Of a DNA stretch of 34,641 bases, positions 22,381 to 30,792 are shown one piece after another. This DNA is from Verrucomicrobiota bacterium (lineage in GTDB: Bacteria; Chlamydiota; Chlamydiia; Chlamydiales; FEN-1388): assembly GCA_018239765.1 (NCBI GenBank), contig JAFEGT010000035.1, positions 1-34,641 on the forward strand, read 5' to 3'. The position numbers and the translations under genes were made by a program. The notes beneath the pieces were generated by a model. It was not told where the DNA came from and did no database searches. It was given only the letters and a program-made list of their open reading frames with translations. How positions within the stretch are numbered: position 1 is the stretch's first letter; every line of letters begins with the position of its first letter.

Positions 22381-23802
22381 TTATCGTGAGGCGAGGTCGT
22401 ATTCGAGGACGATCGCACCTCCCGAGCTCTCACTAAAAAATAGGCTGCGGACATTAATAAGCTCTTTAAGAGGCTCATCTTTAAGCATCGGTACACCATG
22501 TGCTTTTACAAGCTTTGCATCGAGCCCAGTTAACTCTGCAGATATCTTGAGGTTATAGGCAATAGGCGTTACAAGAAAATCAAAGTTGTGGAAAAACTTC
22601 ATCATGTCCTGTCCGGTATGAACAAAAATGGCATTTCCGCCCTTGCTCATGGTGATTTTGTGGATAAAGTCGTGGTGAAAATTTTCGCCGATCCCTATAG
22701 CCGTAAGGCCAATGTCGTCTGCTGCATGGTCGCTTACAAGCTTTAAGATTGTTGTCTGGTCAGTTATTCCTGTGTTAAGGCCAGCATCTGATAAAAGGAT
22801 AACGCGGTTTTGATAGCCTTCACGATAGGCTTGAGAGGCTAAAAGATAGCCGTCACGAAGACCTGCATCAAGGTTTGTTGAGCCACCGGGCTGAACTGAA
22901 CGTAAAAGGCTGAGTATTTTCTCTTTGTCTGTTACATGAATAGGCTTCAGCAGCACTCTGCTTGTATTGTCAAAGAGCACAAGAGAAATAAGGTCCTCTT
23001 CGTTCATCTTTGCAATTGACTGAACGATTGCCTCTTTAGCCCACTCTAAACGTGTTCGCTCTGTATTATCCATGGCAGACATCGATCCTGATATATCAAG
23101 CACAAATGCAAGATTTACGGGCGGACGTTTAAAGGTTTGGGCTGTTACAGATGAATTCATGCCAACCTGAATGTAGAGTTTGCCAGCATCTTGGGCGTAG
23201 GCAGGATTTAGGCAGATAAGATCTGTGCAGTCTTCGTTTGGCAATGTGAGATTAAAGCTCGATATAAATCCCTCTTCGATAAAAGCATCTACTTGTGGCA
23301 CCTGGCCATCTAACACCTGCTTTTTAAAGTGTGCATAGTCCTGAACACCTCCTGCAGTGATGTTGAGGCCGGAAGCCAAAGGGGCAAGCTTCATGTAGGC
23401 AACGCTTTCGCAAACTGAGCAGTCGTAAAGTGGTATATAATGAGTCTCTGCCATATTGTCAGCTAGCTTTTTGACTGTCAGGATTGCCTCATCGATATCT
23501 GAGCCTGTACTTGCAGCTTTGCTCACAAGGTCACTTAGGCTATTGTGGAGGTTTATGGAGTGCTCTCGCCCTTTTTCGCGATTTTGATGATAGGTTATAA
23601 GGCTTGTTTTGATGAGATTATTAAGTTTAAGCACAAAGAGGGTTTTATCCATACGTGAGTCATTCTGCCCGATGAACATCTCCCTAGATTTATGAACTTT
23701 TTTTACGTTTGCTGCCTCCTGATATTGAATCTCGAGTATAAAAGAAGATCCCAAAAGATGAGAACCAACAAACATTGCAATAAAAAATAAATATCTATTC
23801 AT
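22381..23802 (-). CDS. exported von Willebrand factor A domain protein
   Basis: This 473-aa protein starts at the ATG ending at 23802, with GGAG 6 nt upstream; an in-frame TTG 12 nt farther overlaps that ribosome site. Residues 1-20 form a signal peptide (MNRYLFFIAMFVGSHLLGSS). A VWA domain starts near residue 228 with the MIDAS motif DISGS (236-240), followed by GGSTNLDAGL and LLSDAGLNTGI, which provide the other metal-binding loops. The N-terminal 220 residues are unassigned and contain cysteines 128, 131, 192 and 197. VWA domains mediate metal-dependent protein binding, so this is probably a periplasmic or outer-surface binding protein. No adjacent MoxR ATPase is present. Its end abuts the long inverted repeat. 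Confidence 0.85.
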   Translation of the reverse strand: MNRYLFFIAMFVGSHLLGSSFILEIQYQEAANVKKVHKSREMFIGQNDSRMDKTLFVLKLNNLIKTSLITYHQNREKGREHSINLHNSLSDLVSKAASTGSDIDEAILTVKKLADNMAETHYIPLYDCSVCESVAYMKLAPLASGLNITAGGVQDYAHFKKQVLDGQVPQVDAFIEEGFISSFNLTLPNEDCTDLICLNPAYAQDAGKLYIQVGMNSSVTAQTFKRPPVNLAFVLDISGSMSAMDNTERTRLEWAKEAIVQSIAKMNEEDLISLVLFDNTSRVLLKPIHVTDKEKILSLLRSVQPGGSTNLDAGLRDGYLLASQAYREGYQNRVILLSDAGLNTGITDQTTILKLVSDHAADDIGLTAIGIGENFHHDFIHKITMSKGGNAIFVHTGQDMMKFFHNFDFLVTPIAYNLKISAELTGLDAKLVKAHGVPMLKDEPLKELINVRSLFFSESSGGAIVLEYDLASR

Positions 23803-23886
23803 ATATAACTCCAATTAATAAAGGGCTCAGCCTAGCAAGTTACCTAATTATCGAAAAGAACAACTAAAAAGAACCATAACAGTTGT

Positions 23887-23920
23887 CCCTTGTGTCCCTT
23901 GAGTCACTTGAGTCCCTTAT
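23887..23920. repeat. short tandem GTCCCTTG-like repeat
   Basis: Four imperfect copies of a ~10-bp unit (GTCCCTTGT, GTCCCTTGA, GTCACTTGA, GTCCCTTAT) lie in the 180-bp gap between the VWA and tyrS genes, upstream of tyrS. It may be a simple-sequence expansion or a binding-site array. The rest of the gap holds a possible -10 box (TATACT, 23955-23960) for tyrS without a well-placed -35. Confidence 0.5.
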
Positions 23921-23982
23921 GTGCTATCTTGTTCGTTTTATTTTGCCTATCTTGTATACTACCCGCTTTATGAGGATGGAAG

Positions 23983-25263
23983 ATGAGCGAAAATGTGATT
24001 GACGTGCTCCAGGCACGAGGCCTAGTAGATGCTATTACCCACGAACAGGAACTAAAAACAGCCCTCAACAGCCCCACAAAGGTATACTGCGGCTTTGACC
24101 CAACGAGCGATAGCCTCCATGTAGGCAATATGGTTGCCATCATGGGTCTTGCATGGTTTCAAAGATTTGGTCACCAGCCTGTTGCCATTGTAGGTGGCGC
24201 TACGGGCATGATCGGCGATCCTTCCGGTAAACAGCATGAACGTTCGCTTTTAGACGAAGAAACCCTTCGCAAAAATGAACGCGGCATCCAAAAAAACCTC
24301 GAAACCATACTGAAAGCAGACCCAACCCTTCCTGCCCCTATTTTTTTAAATAATTATGACTGGTTTAAAAACTTTTCATTTTTGACCTTCTTACGTGACG
24401 TCGGCAAGCACTTTAGAGTGGGCGTTATGATGGCTAAAGATAGCGTAAAAGGGCGCATGGACTCTGAAGAGGGGATGAGCTTTACTGAATTTAGCTACCA
24501 GCTTCTGCAGGGCTACGACTTTTATCACCTCTTTTCCCAACATGGTGTGCAGGTGCAAATTGGCGGCAGCGACCAGTGGGGAAACATTACAGCCGGTACA
24601 GACTATACGCGAAAACTGACAGGAAAGTCAGTCTTTGGCATGACAATGCCTCTTCTTACCAAGAGCGATGGCCAAAAGTTTGGCAAATCTGAGCAGGGAG
24701 CTATTTGGCTCTCGTCGGAAAAGCTCTCACCCTATGAGTTTTATCAGTATCTCGTTCGTACAGCCGATGCCGACGTTATTAAGCTGCTCAAAATGCTCAC
24801 CTTTGTAGACCTTGGCACAATACGCGAACTTGAACATCAGATGCAAAGCCCTGGTTATGTGCCGAATACTGCACAGCGTCTGCTTGCTGAAGCTATTACT
24901 AATCTTGTACATGGATCAGATGGCCTACATAAAGCGCTTCAAGCAAGTCTATCGGTGATGCCAGGAAAAGTTGTGGAACTATCAGGCGAGAGCATTCGCG
25001 AAATCATCAACGATGTACCAAATGCAAAGCTTGAAAAAGCTGATGTTCATGAGATAAAACTGCTCGACATCATAGTGAAGGCAGGATTTTCCGCAAGTAA
25101 GGGAGATGTACGACGACTGATCCGAAATGGGGGAGTGTGGCTCAATAATGAGCGCGTTGAAGACGAAAACTTCACTGTAACTGATGCACTTTTCATCGAT
25201 CAGAAGTATCTTTTGATCTCACTTGGCAAAAAACATAAGTCAGTTATCGAAGTTATCACTTGA
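23983..25263 (+). CDS. tyrS: tyrosyl-tRNA synthetase
   Basis: This 426-aa class I synthetase charges tRNA-Tyr. The HIGH-equivalent is HVGN (46-49, TSDSLHVGNM) and the KMSKS-equivalent is KFGKS (232-236, DGQKFGKSEQGAIWL). GGSDQWGNI, the tyrosine-binding segment, is intact. The C-terminal ~70 residues form an S4 RNA-binding domain (LLDIIVKAGFSASKGDVRRLIRNGGVWLN). GAGGA precedes the ATG. The HU/IHF gene follows in the same direction. Confidence 0.98.
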   Translation: MSENVIDVLQARGLVDAITHEQELKTALNSPTKVYCGFDPTSDSLHVGNMVAIMGLAWFQRFGHQPVAIVGGATGMIGDPSGKQHERSLLDEETLRKNERGIQKNLETILKADPTLPAPIFLNNYDWFKNFSFLTFLRDVGKHFRVGVMMAKDSVKGRMDSEEGMSFTEFSYQLLQGYDFYHLFSQHGVQVQIGGSDQWGNITAGTDYTRKLTGKSVFGMTMPLLTKSDGQKFGKSEQGAIWLSSEKLSPYEFYQYLVRTADADVIKLLKMLTFVDLGTIRELEHQMQSPGYVPNTAQRLLAEAITNLVHGSDGLHKALQASLSVMPGKVVELSGESIREIINDVPNAKLEKADVHEIKLLDIIVKAGFSASKGDVRRLIRNGGVWLNNERVEDENFTVTDALFIDQKYLLISLGKKHKSVIEVIT

Positions 25264-25319
25264 TTGTTAATGAAGGACATACGAAAATGTCGCTCGATTT
25301 TATAGAAGGAGAGTTAAGA

Positions 25320-25661
25320 ATGGAACAGAACGATAAGATGCAAACGATCACAAAGAAACAGTTAATCAACTCAATCTCACAAGAAAAGGGCATTCATCCA
25401 AATGATGTACGCCAAGTTATCCAGGCGTTTTTGGACAAAATGACCGACTTTCTTTCAACGGGAGACAGACTTGAGTTTCGCGATTTTGGTGTTTTTGAAG
25501 TTGTTGAGCGCAAACAGAAGATTGGTCGTAATCCAAAGAATGCCGCAGTGCCAATTTTGATTCCTGCACGTAATGCTGTAAAGTTTACACCAGGCAAAAA
25601 AATGCGCAGAGCTATCGAAACAGATTTAGCACCACAAGAGCTTCAAACATCTAGGAAATAA
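25320..25661 (+). CDS. HU/IHF-family DNA-binding protein
   Basis: The start is the ATG at 25320, with AAGGAG 8 nt upstream; the frame is open back to 25260, but that region overlaps the end of tyrS. The 113-aa product shows the HU/IHF fold: ITKKQLINSISQEKGIHPND for the N-terminal helices and LEFRDFGVFEVVERKQKIGR then NPKNAAVPILIPARNAVKFT for the beta arms, with the GRNP motif and arm-tip proline. It bends and compacts DNA. An extra ~14-residue C-terminal tail is present. Its stop overlaps the next gene's ATG (TAATG), so translation is coupled to the L,D-transpeptidase. HU and IHF cannot be told apart here. Confidence 0.93.
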   Translation: MEQNDKMQTITKKQLINSISQEKGIHPNDVRQVIQAFLDKMTDFLSTGDRLEFRDFGVFEVVERKQKIGRNPKNAAVPILIPARNAVKFTPGKKMRRAIETDLAPQELQTSRK

Positions 25662-26671
25662 TGACACTACCGCGGATTTTTCTTTTCATTACACTTTTAC
25701 TTTTTGGCGCAATAGGTGTTGCTGCCTATGTAAAAAAAAGGCCAGCAGCCGCTAAGCAAGAAAGAGTAGAACAGCCGGAGCAGCAGCAGGTTGTAGAAAT
25801 TGATATAGCATCACTTGCACCCAAGGCTGTAGTTGTAGCGCCCGTAGAAGCTGACAAGAATGTCCCGGTATCTCCAAATGTCCCGGTGTCTCCAGTTGAA
25901 GATACGCCAGATTGCGATAGGATCCATCTGCTTTTTCAGAAGGATTCACCGCTACCGATCGTTCAGACAATACAGTATAAGAGTAAAGTACCATGGAAAA
26001 CAGGACGATCGGCTTGGCTTGTAGACTATGCCGCGCACTATAAAACGCATCTGCACTTTATAGCACGCAGCCTTAATGGGCGGCCGGATTACAATCCGAA
26101 ACCAGCATCCGAAGGCCAATCTTTTAATGTTTTGGCTCAAAATGTAAACTTTTATTTTTACACCTTGATTGACATAGCCCGATGCAAGCTTATGCTCTAT
26201 GCTATGTTGCCAGATACCCAAGAGCGCATACTTCTTAAAACCTACAGAGTAAGCCTGGGAAGGCTTGATTCTACGAAACCAAGCGGCTCGCTTACCCCTA
26301 TAGGGAAGTATAGCCTAGGCTCACGCATTGCAGTCTACCAGCCTAAAATGATGGGTACCTATAAAGGTAAGCGTACCGAGATGATTACCGTATTTGGCAC
26401 CCGTTGGATGCCCTTTGATAAGGAGCTCGGCCCTTGCAGCGAGCCTGCTAAGGGATATGGCATCCATGGAACGCCTTGGTGTATTAATGGCGAAGGAAGA
26501 CTTACTGATAACCCTGAAAGCATAGGCAGATATGAGAGCGACGGCTGCATTCGCCTAAAGGCTCAAGACGTAGAGGAGCTCTTTTCCATTGTCTCTACGC
26601 ACGAGACAATTGTTGAGATTGTAAGCGATTTTTCAAAAGTTCAGCTACCAGGAAAAGAGACAATATATTAA
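25661..26671 (+). CDS. L,D-transpeptidase (YkuD domain), membrane-anchored
   Basis: This 336-aa protein has an N-terminal membrane anchor (residues 4-23), then a Gln/Pro/Val-rich linker with a short repeat (NVPVSP twice), then a YkuD catalytic domain in the last ~180 residues. The catalytic signature is complete: HGTPW (H269) and SDGCIRL with nucleophile C296. Such enzymes form 3-3 crosslinks in peptidoglycan or attach proteins to it in the periplasm. The presence of one beside an M15 peptidase elsewhere in the window suggests the organism makes a peptidoglycan. The start overlaps the HU/IHF stop. The MITE-like hairpin begins 8 bp after its stop. Confidence 0.92.
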   Translation: MTLPRIFLFITLLLFGAIGVAAYVKKRPAAAKQERVEQPEQQQVVEIDIASLAPKAVVVAPVEADKNVPVSPNVPVSPVEDTPDCDRIHLLFQKDSPLPIVQTIQYKSKVPWKTGRSAWLVDYAAHYKTHLHFIARSLNGRPDYNPKPASEGQSFNVLAQNVNFYFYTLIDIARCKLMLYAMLPDTQERILLKTYRVSLGRLDSTKPSGSLTPIGKYSLGSRIAVYQPKMMGTYKGKRTEMITVFGTRWMPFDKELGPCSEPAKGYGIHGTPWCINGEGRLTDNPESIGRYESDGCIRLKAQDVEELFSIVSTHETIVEIVSDFSKVQLPGKETIY

Positions 26672-26679
26672 AATAGTTA

Positions 26680-26860
26680 GAGCCTTTTATATAACTCGGG
26701 ATCTTGGATAAAAACGATGATTTTGAGTCATTTTGCCAGCAACGAAGTTGCCAAAGCTTTGCCCCGAGCAGCATACTCCAATAGAGTAGGGCGAGGGGCA
26801 AAGTGGGAAAGTGGCTCAAAAGGGCGTTTTTTCCAATGACCCGAGTTTTATAAGAGGCTC
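26680..26860. mobile_element. MITE-like 181-bp long inverted-repeat element
   Basis: Nearly the whole stretch between the L,D-transpeptidase and accA folds on itself. The outer ~37-bp arms (26680-26716 and 26824-26860) begin GAGCCT and share TATA..AACTCGGG..TTGGA..AAAAACG with about six mismatches. Inner pairs are TTTTGAGTCA / TGGCTCAAAA and CTTTGCCCC / GGGGCAAAG, with TACTC-CAATA-GAGTA near the tip. Terminal inverted repeats, small size and lack of a gene fit a miniature inverted-repeat element. Target-site duplication is not obvious beyond TA on each side. It ends about 7 bp before the accA ribosome site, so it may carry or block accA signals. Confidence 0.75.
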
Positions 26861-26877
26861 GTAAATAAGGGGTGGTT

Positions 26878-27870
26878 ATGACGAATGATACACAAAATTA
26901 TTATCTTCCGCATGAAAAGCAGATATTTGAGTATATAAAGACAATTGAACATCTCAAAAAACAGAATCAAGATAATCCGCTTTTCTGTAGCGAAATACGT
27001 CAACTAGAAGACAAGCTGCACAAGTTGCAAAAAAATGTTTATAGCGCTCTTACTCCGTGGGAACGCGTCCTTATCTCAAGGCACCCACAACGTCCACACA
27101 CTATCGATTACGTAAAAAACATTGCAGAGAACTTTGTTGAGCTTTTTGGCGATCGCACACAGGGCGATGACCCATCTATTATCGGTGGCTTTGCTACAAT
27201 CGGCGGCGTAAAATGCATGCTTATTGGTCAAGAAAAGGGCGGCGATACTGAATCTCGCGTACAGCGCAACTTTGGCATGGTAAACCCTGAAGGTTTTAGA
27301 AAGGCAATGCGTCTGATGAAACTTGCCGAAAAATATGGTCTGCCTATTGTATCTCTTCTCGATACCCCAGGTGCATACCCAGGTCTTGAAGCTGAACAGC
27401 GTGGCCAAGGCTGGATTATTGCAAAAAACCTTCAAGAAATGTCACAACTTGCTACACCTGTTATCGTTCTTATTATTGGCGAAGGCTGCTCAGGCGGTGC
27501 GCTTGGTATGGGTGTAGGCGATGTTATTGGCATGCTTGAACACTCCTACTACTCAGTAATTAGTCCTGAAGGCTGTGCTTCGATCCTCTGGAAAGATGCA
27601 AGCAAAAAGCAAGACGCTGCAGCAGCGCTTAAGCTTAACGCGGAATTTTTACATGACGCAGGCATTATTGACGAAATTCTCGTGGAACCACTCGGTGGTG
27701 CTCATCACGATACAGAAGCTGTGTACAGCGTAGTCAAGAAGTTCATAGTAGATCAATGCGCTATTTTAGGACGCATTTCTCCAGAGCTGCTGCTCGAACA
27801 GCGCTATAATAAGTTTCGCACCATAGGCCGTTATAACGAACATCAAAAGCTTCTTTATAACCATGCCTAG
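26878..27870 (+). CDS. accA: acetyl-CoA carboxylase carboxyltransferase subunit alpha
   Basis: This 330-aa subunit pairs with AccD to transfer the carboxyl group from biotin to acetyl-CoA, the first step of fatty-acid synthesis. The ATG at 26878 is preferred over the GTG at 26872 because AAGGGG lies just upstream and overlaps the GTG. The N-terminal helical hairpin, [24 protein letters not shown] and [12 protein letters not shown] (about 202-213) are classical AccA segments. accD is not in the window. The 3' end overlaps the next gene by 8 bp. Confidence 0.97.
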   Translation: MTNDTQNYYLPHEKQIFEYIKTIEHLKKQNQDNPLFCSEIRQLEDKLHKLQKNVYSALTPWERVLISRHPQRPHTIDYVKNIAENFVELFGDRTQGDDPSIIGGFATIGGVKCMLIGQEKGGDTESRVQRNFGMVNPEGFRKAMRLMKLAEKYGLPIVSLLDTPGAYPGLEAEQRGQGWIIAKNLQEMSQLATPVIVLIIGEGCSGGALGMGVGDVIGMLEHSYYSVISPEGCASILWKDASKKQDAAAALKLNAEFLHDAGIIDEILVEPLGGAHHDTEAVYSVVKKFIVDQCAILGRISPELLLEQRYNKFRTIGRYNEHQKLLYNHA

Positions 27871-28453
27871 TCATGTGGTGTTTGTCACTAAGGTAAGCCA
27901 GGAGCATAGCGAACGCTATAAAGCTTGGCTTACCCAAATTCAAAATATAGAAAAAACCTTTCCTGGCTTTCAAAGAGCACATGTTTCCGCCCCTAGAAAT
28001 CCAGATGACGACAGCTGGGTTACTTTTTTACAGTTTGATACATCTGAAAATCTTGACCGCTGGTTAAATTCTCAAGAGCGTCGTGATATACTTAAAGAGG
28101 CTGAACCCCTAGTTACATCCTTTCAGTATCATCATGTTTCGCCCTATGCGGGCTGGTTTGACTCTGACTATAGCATAGTTAAGCAAACCATGCTTGTGCT
28201 GCTCGTACTCTACCCAATCGTTATGCTTCAGCTAAAGTATCTAACACCACTTACTGCACATCTCAATAGCGCTGTTGCTATGTTTATTGCCAATACTATA
28301 AGCGTATCGCTTATAAGCTGGCCTTTTTTGCCGCTTGTTATAAAGTTACTTGACTGGTGGTTACAGGCATCAAAGATACGCACCCATATTCTGGGTGCGC
28401 TGGTTGTGATAGCGCTCTATGCACTACTTATCGCAGTGTTTGCGGGCGCATAG
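27863..28453 (+). CDS. ABM (antibiotic biosynthesis monooxygenase)-domain membrane protein
   Basis: This 196-aa protein has an N-terminal ABM-like ferredoxin-fold domain of about 95 residues ([51 protein letters not shown]). Three hydrophobic segments follow (about 107-128, 137-160 and 172-194). This layout matches the COG3224 group, whose biochemical activity is unclear. It starts inside the end of accA (8-bp overlap), implying coupled translation. Its 3' end overlaps the convergent HdeD-like gene by 30 bp. Confidence 0.82.
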   Translation: MPSHVVFVTKVSQEHSERYKAWLTQIQNIEKTFPGFQRAHVSAPRNPDDDSWVTFLQFDTSENLDRWLNSQERRDILKEAEPLVTSFQYHHVSPYAGWFDSDYSIVKQTMLVLLVLYPIVMLQLKYLTPLTAHLNSAVAMFIANTISVSLISWPFLPLVIKLLDWWLQASKIRTHILGALVVIALYALLIAVFAGA

Positions 28454-28990
28454 TGAAAGTAGGATCCATGACCATCCGGAAAGGATCATATCAACTCCTA
28501 CAAAAAGACCAATTATCCAAAGACCTGAAAGTGGCCATTGGTTGTAGATCATAAGTCCAAGAATAAAGGTGATAACACCATTAAAGCAGACCCATCCCCA
28601 CTGCTCAAACTGCATAATAAGCGATGTGAGCACCTTAAAAAGCCCAGACACTAAGCAGAACGCTGCAATAAGCAGGGTAGTGTTTATTGCTGCCTGCTCA
28701 GGACGAGCAATGCAGAGTACGCCAACAACGCCATACAAAACGCCTAAAAGAAGCGACAAAAATAGTCCCGACCATTCGCGTGCCATAAAGGCTTGCACGA
28801 CCTGAATTATGCCCGCTGTAAGAAGCAGAGAGCCAAAAAAGACCATCGAAAAGAGCGTTGCTACAAATGCTGAATTGATAACTACGCCGCCCAAGAGAAC
28901 CAAGAGCAGTCCTAAAACGAAAAACCAGCCCCAATTTTTGCGAACAGATTCTGTTTCGCGAAAGTAGGTGCTAAGAGTTTTTTTCTCCAT
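28424..28990 (-). CDS. HdeD-like (DUF308) inner-membrane protein
   Basis: This 188-aa protein is almost wholly hydrophobic, with about six membrane spans and the internal two-fold pattern of DUF308/HdeD proteins (WFFVLGLLLVLLGG; GVLYGVVGVLCIARP; WVCFNGVITFILGLMIY). HdeD is linked to acid resistance in enterobacteria; the role here is unknown. GGAGG stands 7 nt before the ATG. A promoter and a palindrome over its -10 box lie upstream, so a repressor probably controls it. Confidence 0.88.
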   Translation of the reverse strand: MEKKTLSTYFRETESVRKNWGWFFVLGLLLVLLGGVVINSAFVATLFSMVFFGSLLLTAGIIQVVQAFMAREWSGLFLSLLLGVLYGVVGVLCIARPEQAAINTTLLIAAFCLVSGLFKVLTSLIMQFEQWGWVCFNGVITFILGLMIYNQWPLSGLWIIGLFVGVDMILSGWSWILLSLCARKHCDK

Positions 28991-29002
28991 ACTATACCTC
29001 CG

Positions 29003-29026
29003 TGTGTATAAATGTTTCTATACACA
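29003..29026 (-). promoter_or_regulatory. palindromic operator upstream of the HdeD-like gene
   Basis: Perfect 8-bp inverted arms TGTGTATA / TATACACA are separated by 8 nt and cover the -10 box. The spacing fits a dimeric helix-turn-helix repressor site. The core TGTATA resembles the mazEF operator arms, which may be a coincidence of AT-rich sequence. Confidence 0.5.
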
Positions 29027-29044
29027 AGAATGTCATTTCATCAA
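29017..29044 (-). promoter_or_regulatory. promoter of the HdeD-like gene
   Basis: On the minus strand TTGATG (29039-29044) and TATAGA (29017-29022) are 16 bp apart. The expected start lies near 29010, giving a leader of about 20 nt to the ATG at 28990. Confidence 0.55.
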
Positions 29045-29052
29045 ATAAAATT

Positions 29053-29153
29053 CGTGCCCGTGTGCGTGCCCGTGCCCGAAATCTAAAAATAATGAAACCA
29101 ATAATCAAAAAAAAAGCACCCCTAATGGGGTGCTAAAATCGGGTACGGGCACG
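29053..29153. repeat. GTGCCCG repeats forming an inverted pair around the oppA terminator
   Basis: CGTGCCCG occurs at 29053-29060 and 29065-29072, extended by another TGCCCGA. An inverse copy (TCGGGTACGGGCACG, 29139-29153) matches 14 of 15 positions of 29065-29079. The terminator sits in the enclosed loop. It could be a longer alternative hairpin or a dispersed-repeat remnant. Confidence 0.5.
29106..29134 (-). terminator. terminator of the oppA unit
   Basis: The stem AGCACCCC-TAAT-GGGGTGCT is followed on the minus strand by nine Ts. It lies about 27 nt past the stop of the OppA lipoprotein gene. A 15-bp inverted repeat (GTGCCCG-type, 29065-29079 and 29139-29153) flanks it. Confidence 0.9.
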
Positions 29154-29160
29154 TAAAGTT

Positions 29161-30792
29161 CTATTTATTAACCAATATCACTCCCGCATCGATATCAACC
29201 TTCTTCAGTTCAAACATGCCGATAGGGGACAATGTTTCACCGTAGATCTGATGATTTTTGCAGAATTTAAAGGTGTTATGGCAAACAGGAATCACTGGCA
29301 TTTCATCGATGATGAACTGCTCTGCTTGTGATAAAAGCTGATCGCGCACAATTTCGTTTGTTTCAGCATCAGACTTGTTTAAAAGCTCTATGAACGCAGG
29401 ATGCTCCCAATGTGTGCCGTTATAGCCTGTTGCATATTTGAACGCTTCCAAGTTGTAGATAGGATCGTGATAGAATGTGTACCACGTAAGGCTTGCCACA
29501 TCAAACTCGCCAGAGGCTACACGGTGAAGGTGAGCGTTCCAGTCTGCCGGTGTAAGTACTACATTAAGTCCCAATACCTTTTGCCACTGTTGCTGTATAG
29601 CTTCACAGATCGACTTATCGCGCGGATCTGATGAGTGAGAAAGTGATATTGAAGGTAATGTTTCTTTTGAAAGATTGAGGTTTGCAAGCGCTTGATTAAA
29701 CAGCTCTCTAGCAGTGGATGCATCATTATCATTAAAATAGGGCTGTTCCTGCTCCATAAAGGTGAGTGTTTCTGGCAAGCAGGTGAAAGCTGGGCTTTCA
29801 TCGCACTGTAACAGGTGCTCAACAAGCTCTTGGCGGTTTATAGCCATAGCCATCGCTTTACGGATCTCTTTAGAGCCAAGTAATGGGTGCTGTACATTCA
29901 CTTCTAGCCAGGTTACATTACCTGTATGGCGTGTGATCAGCTTCTTGGTTTCGCGAAGACGCTGGATAGCCTCTAGTGGCAATGTTCCGCATGGATCACC
30001 CACCCAGTCAAGCTCTCCGGTTTCATACATATTAAGAGCTGTAAGCGGATCTTCGATAACAGGAAATGTAATGTTTGTTATCGTTACTGCTTCACTGTCC
30101 CAGTACTTATCATTTTTTTTAAGAACAAGTTCTCGTCGATGCTGCCAGTCTTTAAGCGTAAATGGACCATTGCAGATGAATTTTTCACCAACTTCATGGT
30201 GCCAGTTTGGATTTTTTTCAACTATTGCTTTACAAACAGGGGAGTAGAGGGGGTTTGAAGTAAGTTCTATAAAGTAAGGAGCTGGGTGCTCAAGCGTCAC
30301 AACAAGTGTGTTGGCATCAAGAGCCTTTACACCAACCTCTTCAAGCTTTACTTCACCAGTATGCGCTGCACGTGCATTTTTGAGGCAGTAAAATGCATAT
30401 GAATAGGCTGTAGGGGAGTCTGGGCGAAGGTTCGATAGCCATGAATATTCAAAGTCATAGGCGGTAACTGGCATGCCGTTTGACCACATCGCTGGACGTA
30501 AATGAAAGCGGTAGGTGCACTTATCTTCTGAAATTTCATAGCTTTTAGCTACTGCTGCAGCGGGTCTTCCTTGGGCGTCAATGCGCATAAGACCTTCAAA
30601 AAGTTCTCGGAGCACCACTTGTGAAAAACGGTTCCCAGCTATACGTGGATCGCTTGACATCGGTTCGCTCTGAAGATAGAGCCTTACGGTTTTTTGTTTG
30701 CCTGTGTCGCTTGGTGACGGCGTCTCTTGCTGCTGTTTACAGCTTGTTGCCGCTACAAGCAGCATTACTGCGATATACTGTATAACTTTCAT
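29161..30792 (-). CDS. oppA: oligopeptide ABC transporter substrate-binding lipoprotein
   Basis: This 543-aa protein begins with a lipoprotein signal (MKVIQYIAVMLLVAATSC, modified cysteine at 18). It has the SBP_bac_5/OppA fold, with LYLQSEPMSSDPRIAGNRFS, LFEGLMRIDAQGRP, MWSNGMPVTAYDFEYSW and AMAINRQELVEHLL. It would bind peptides in the periplasm for an OppBCDF importer; the permease and ATPase genes are not in the window. Its ATG overlaps the stop of the upstream fusion gene (ATGA) with GGGGG 5 nt before it, so the two are coupled. The strong terminator at 29106 ends the unit. Confidence 0.94.
   Translation of the reverse strand: MKVIQYIAVMLLVAATSCKQQQETPSPSDTGKQKTVRLYLQSEPMSSDPRIAGNRFSQVVLRELFEGLMRIDAQGRPAAAVAKSYEISEDKCTYRFHLRPAMWSNGMPVTAYDFEYSWLSNLRPDSPTAYSYAFYCLKNARAAHTGEVKLEEVGVKALDANTLVVTLEHPAPYFIELTSNPLYSPVCKAIVEKNPNWHHEVGEKFICNGPFTLKDWQHRRELVLKKNDKYWDSEAVTITNITFPVIEDPLTALNMYETGELDWVGDPCGTLPLEAIQRLRETKKLITRHTGNVTWLEVNVQHPLLGSKEIRKAMAMAINRQELVEHLLQCDESPAFTCLPETLTFMEQEQPYFNDNDASTARELFNQALANLNLSKETLPSISLSHSSDPRDKSICEAIQQQWQKVLGLNVVLTPADWNAHLHRVASGEFDVASLTWYTFYHDPIYNLEAFKYATGYNGTHWEHPAFIELLNKSDAETNEIVRDQLLSQAEQFIIDEMPVIPVCHNTFKFCKNHQIYGETLSPIGMFELKKVDIDAGVILVNK

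Noticed and set aside
26595-26819. 74-aa minus-strand open frame between the L,D-transpeptidase and accA
   Set aside because: It lies mostly inside the MITE-like hairpin and overlaps the transpeptidase end. Its sequence is a translation of the inverted repeat.
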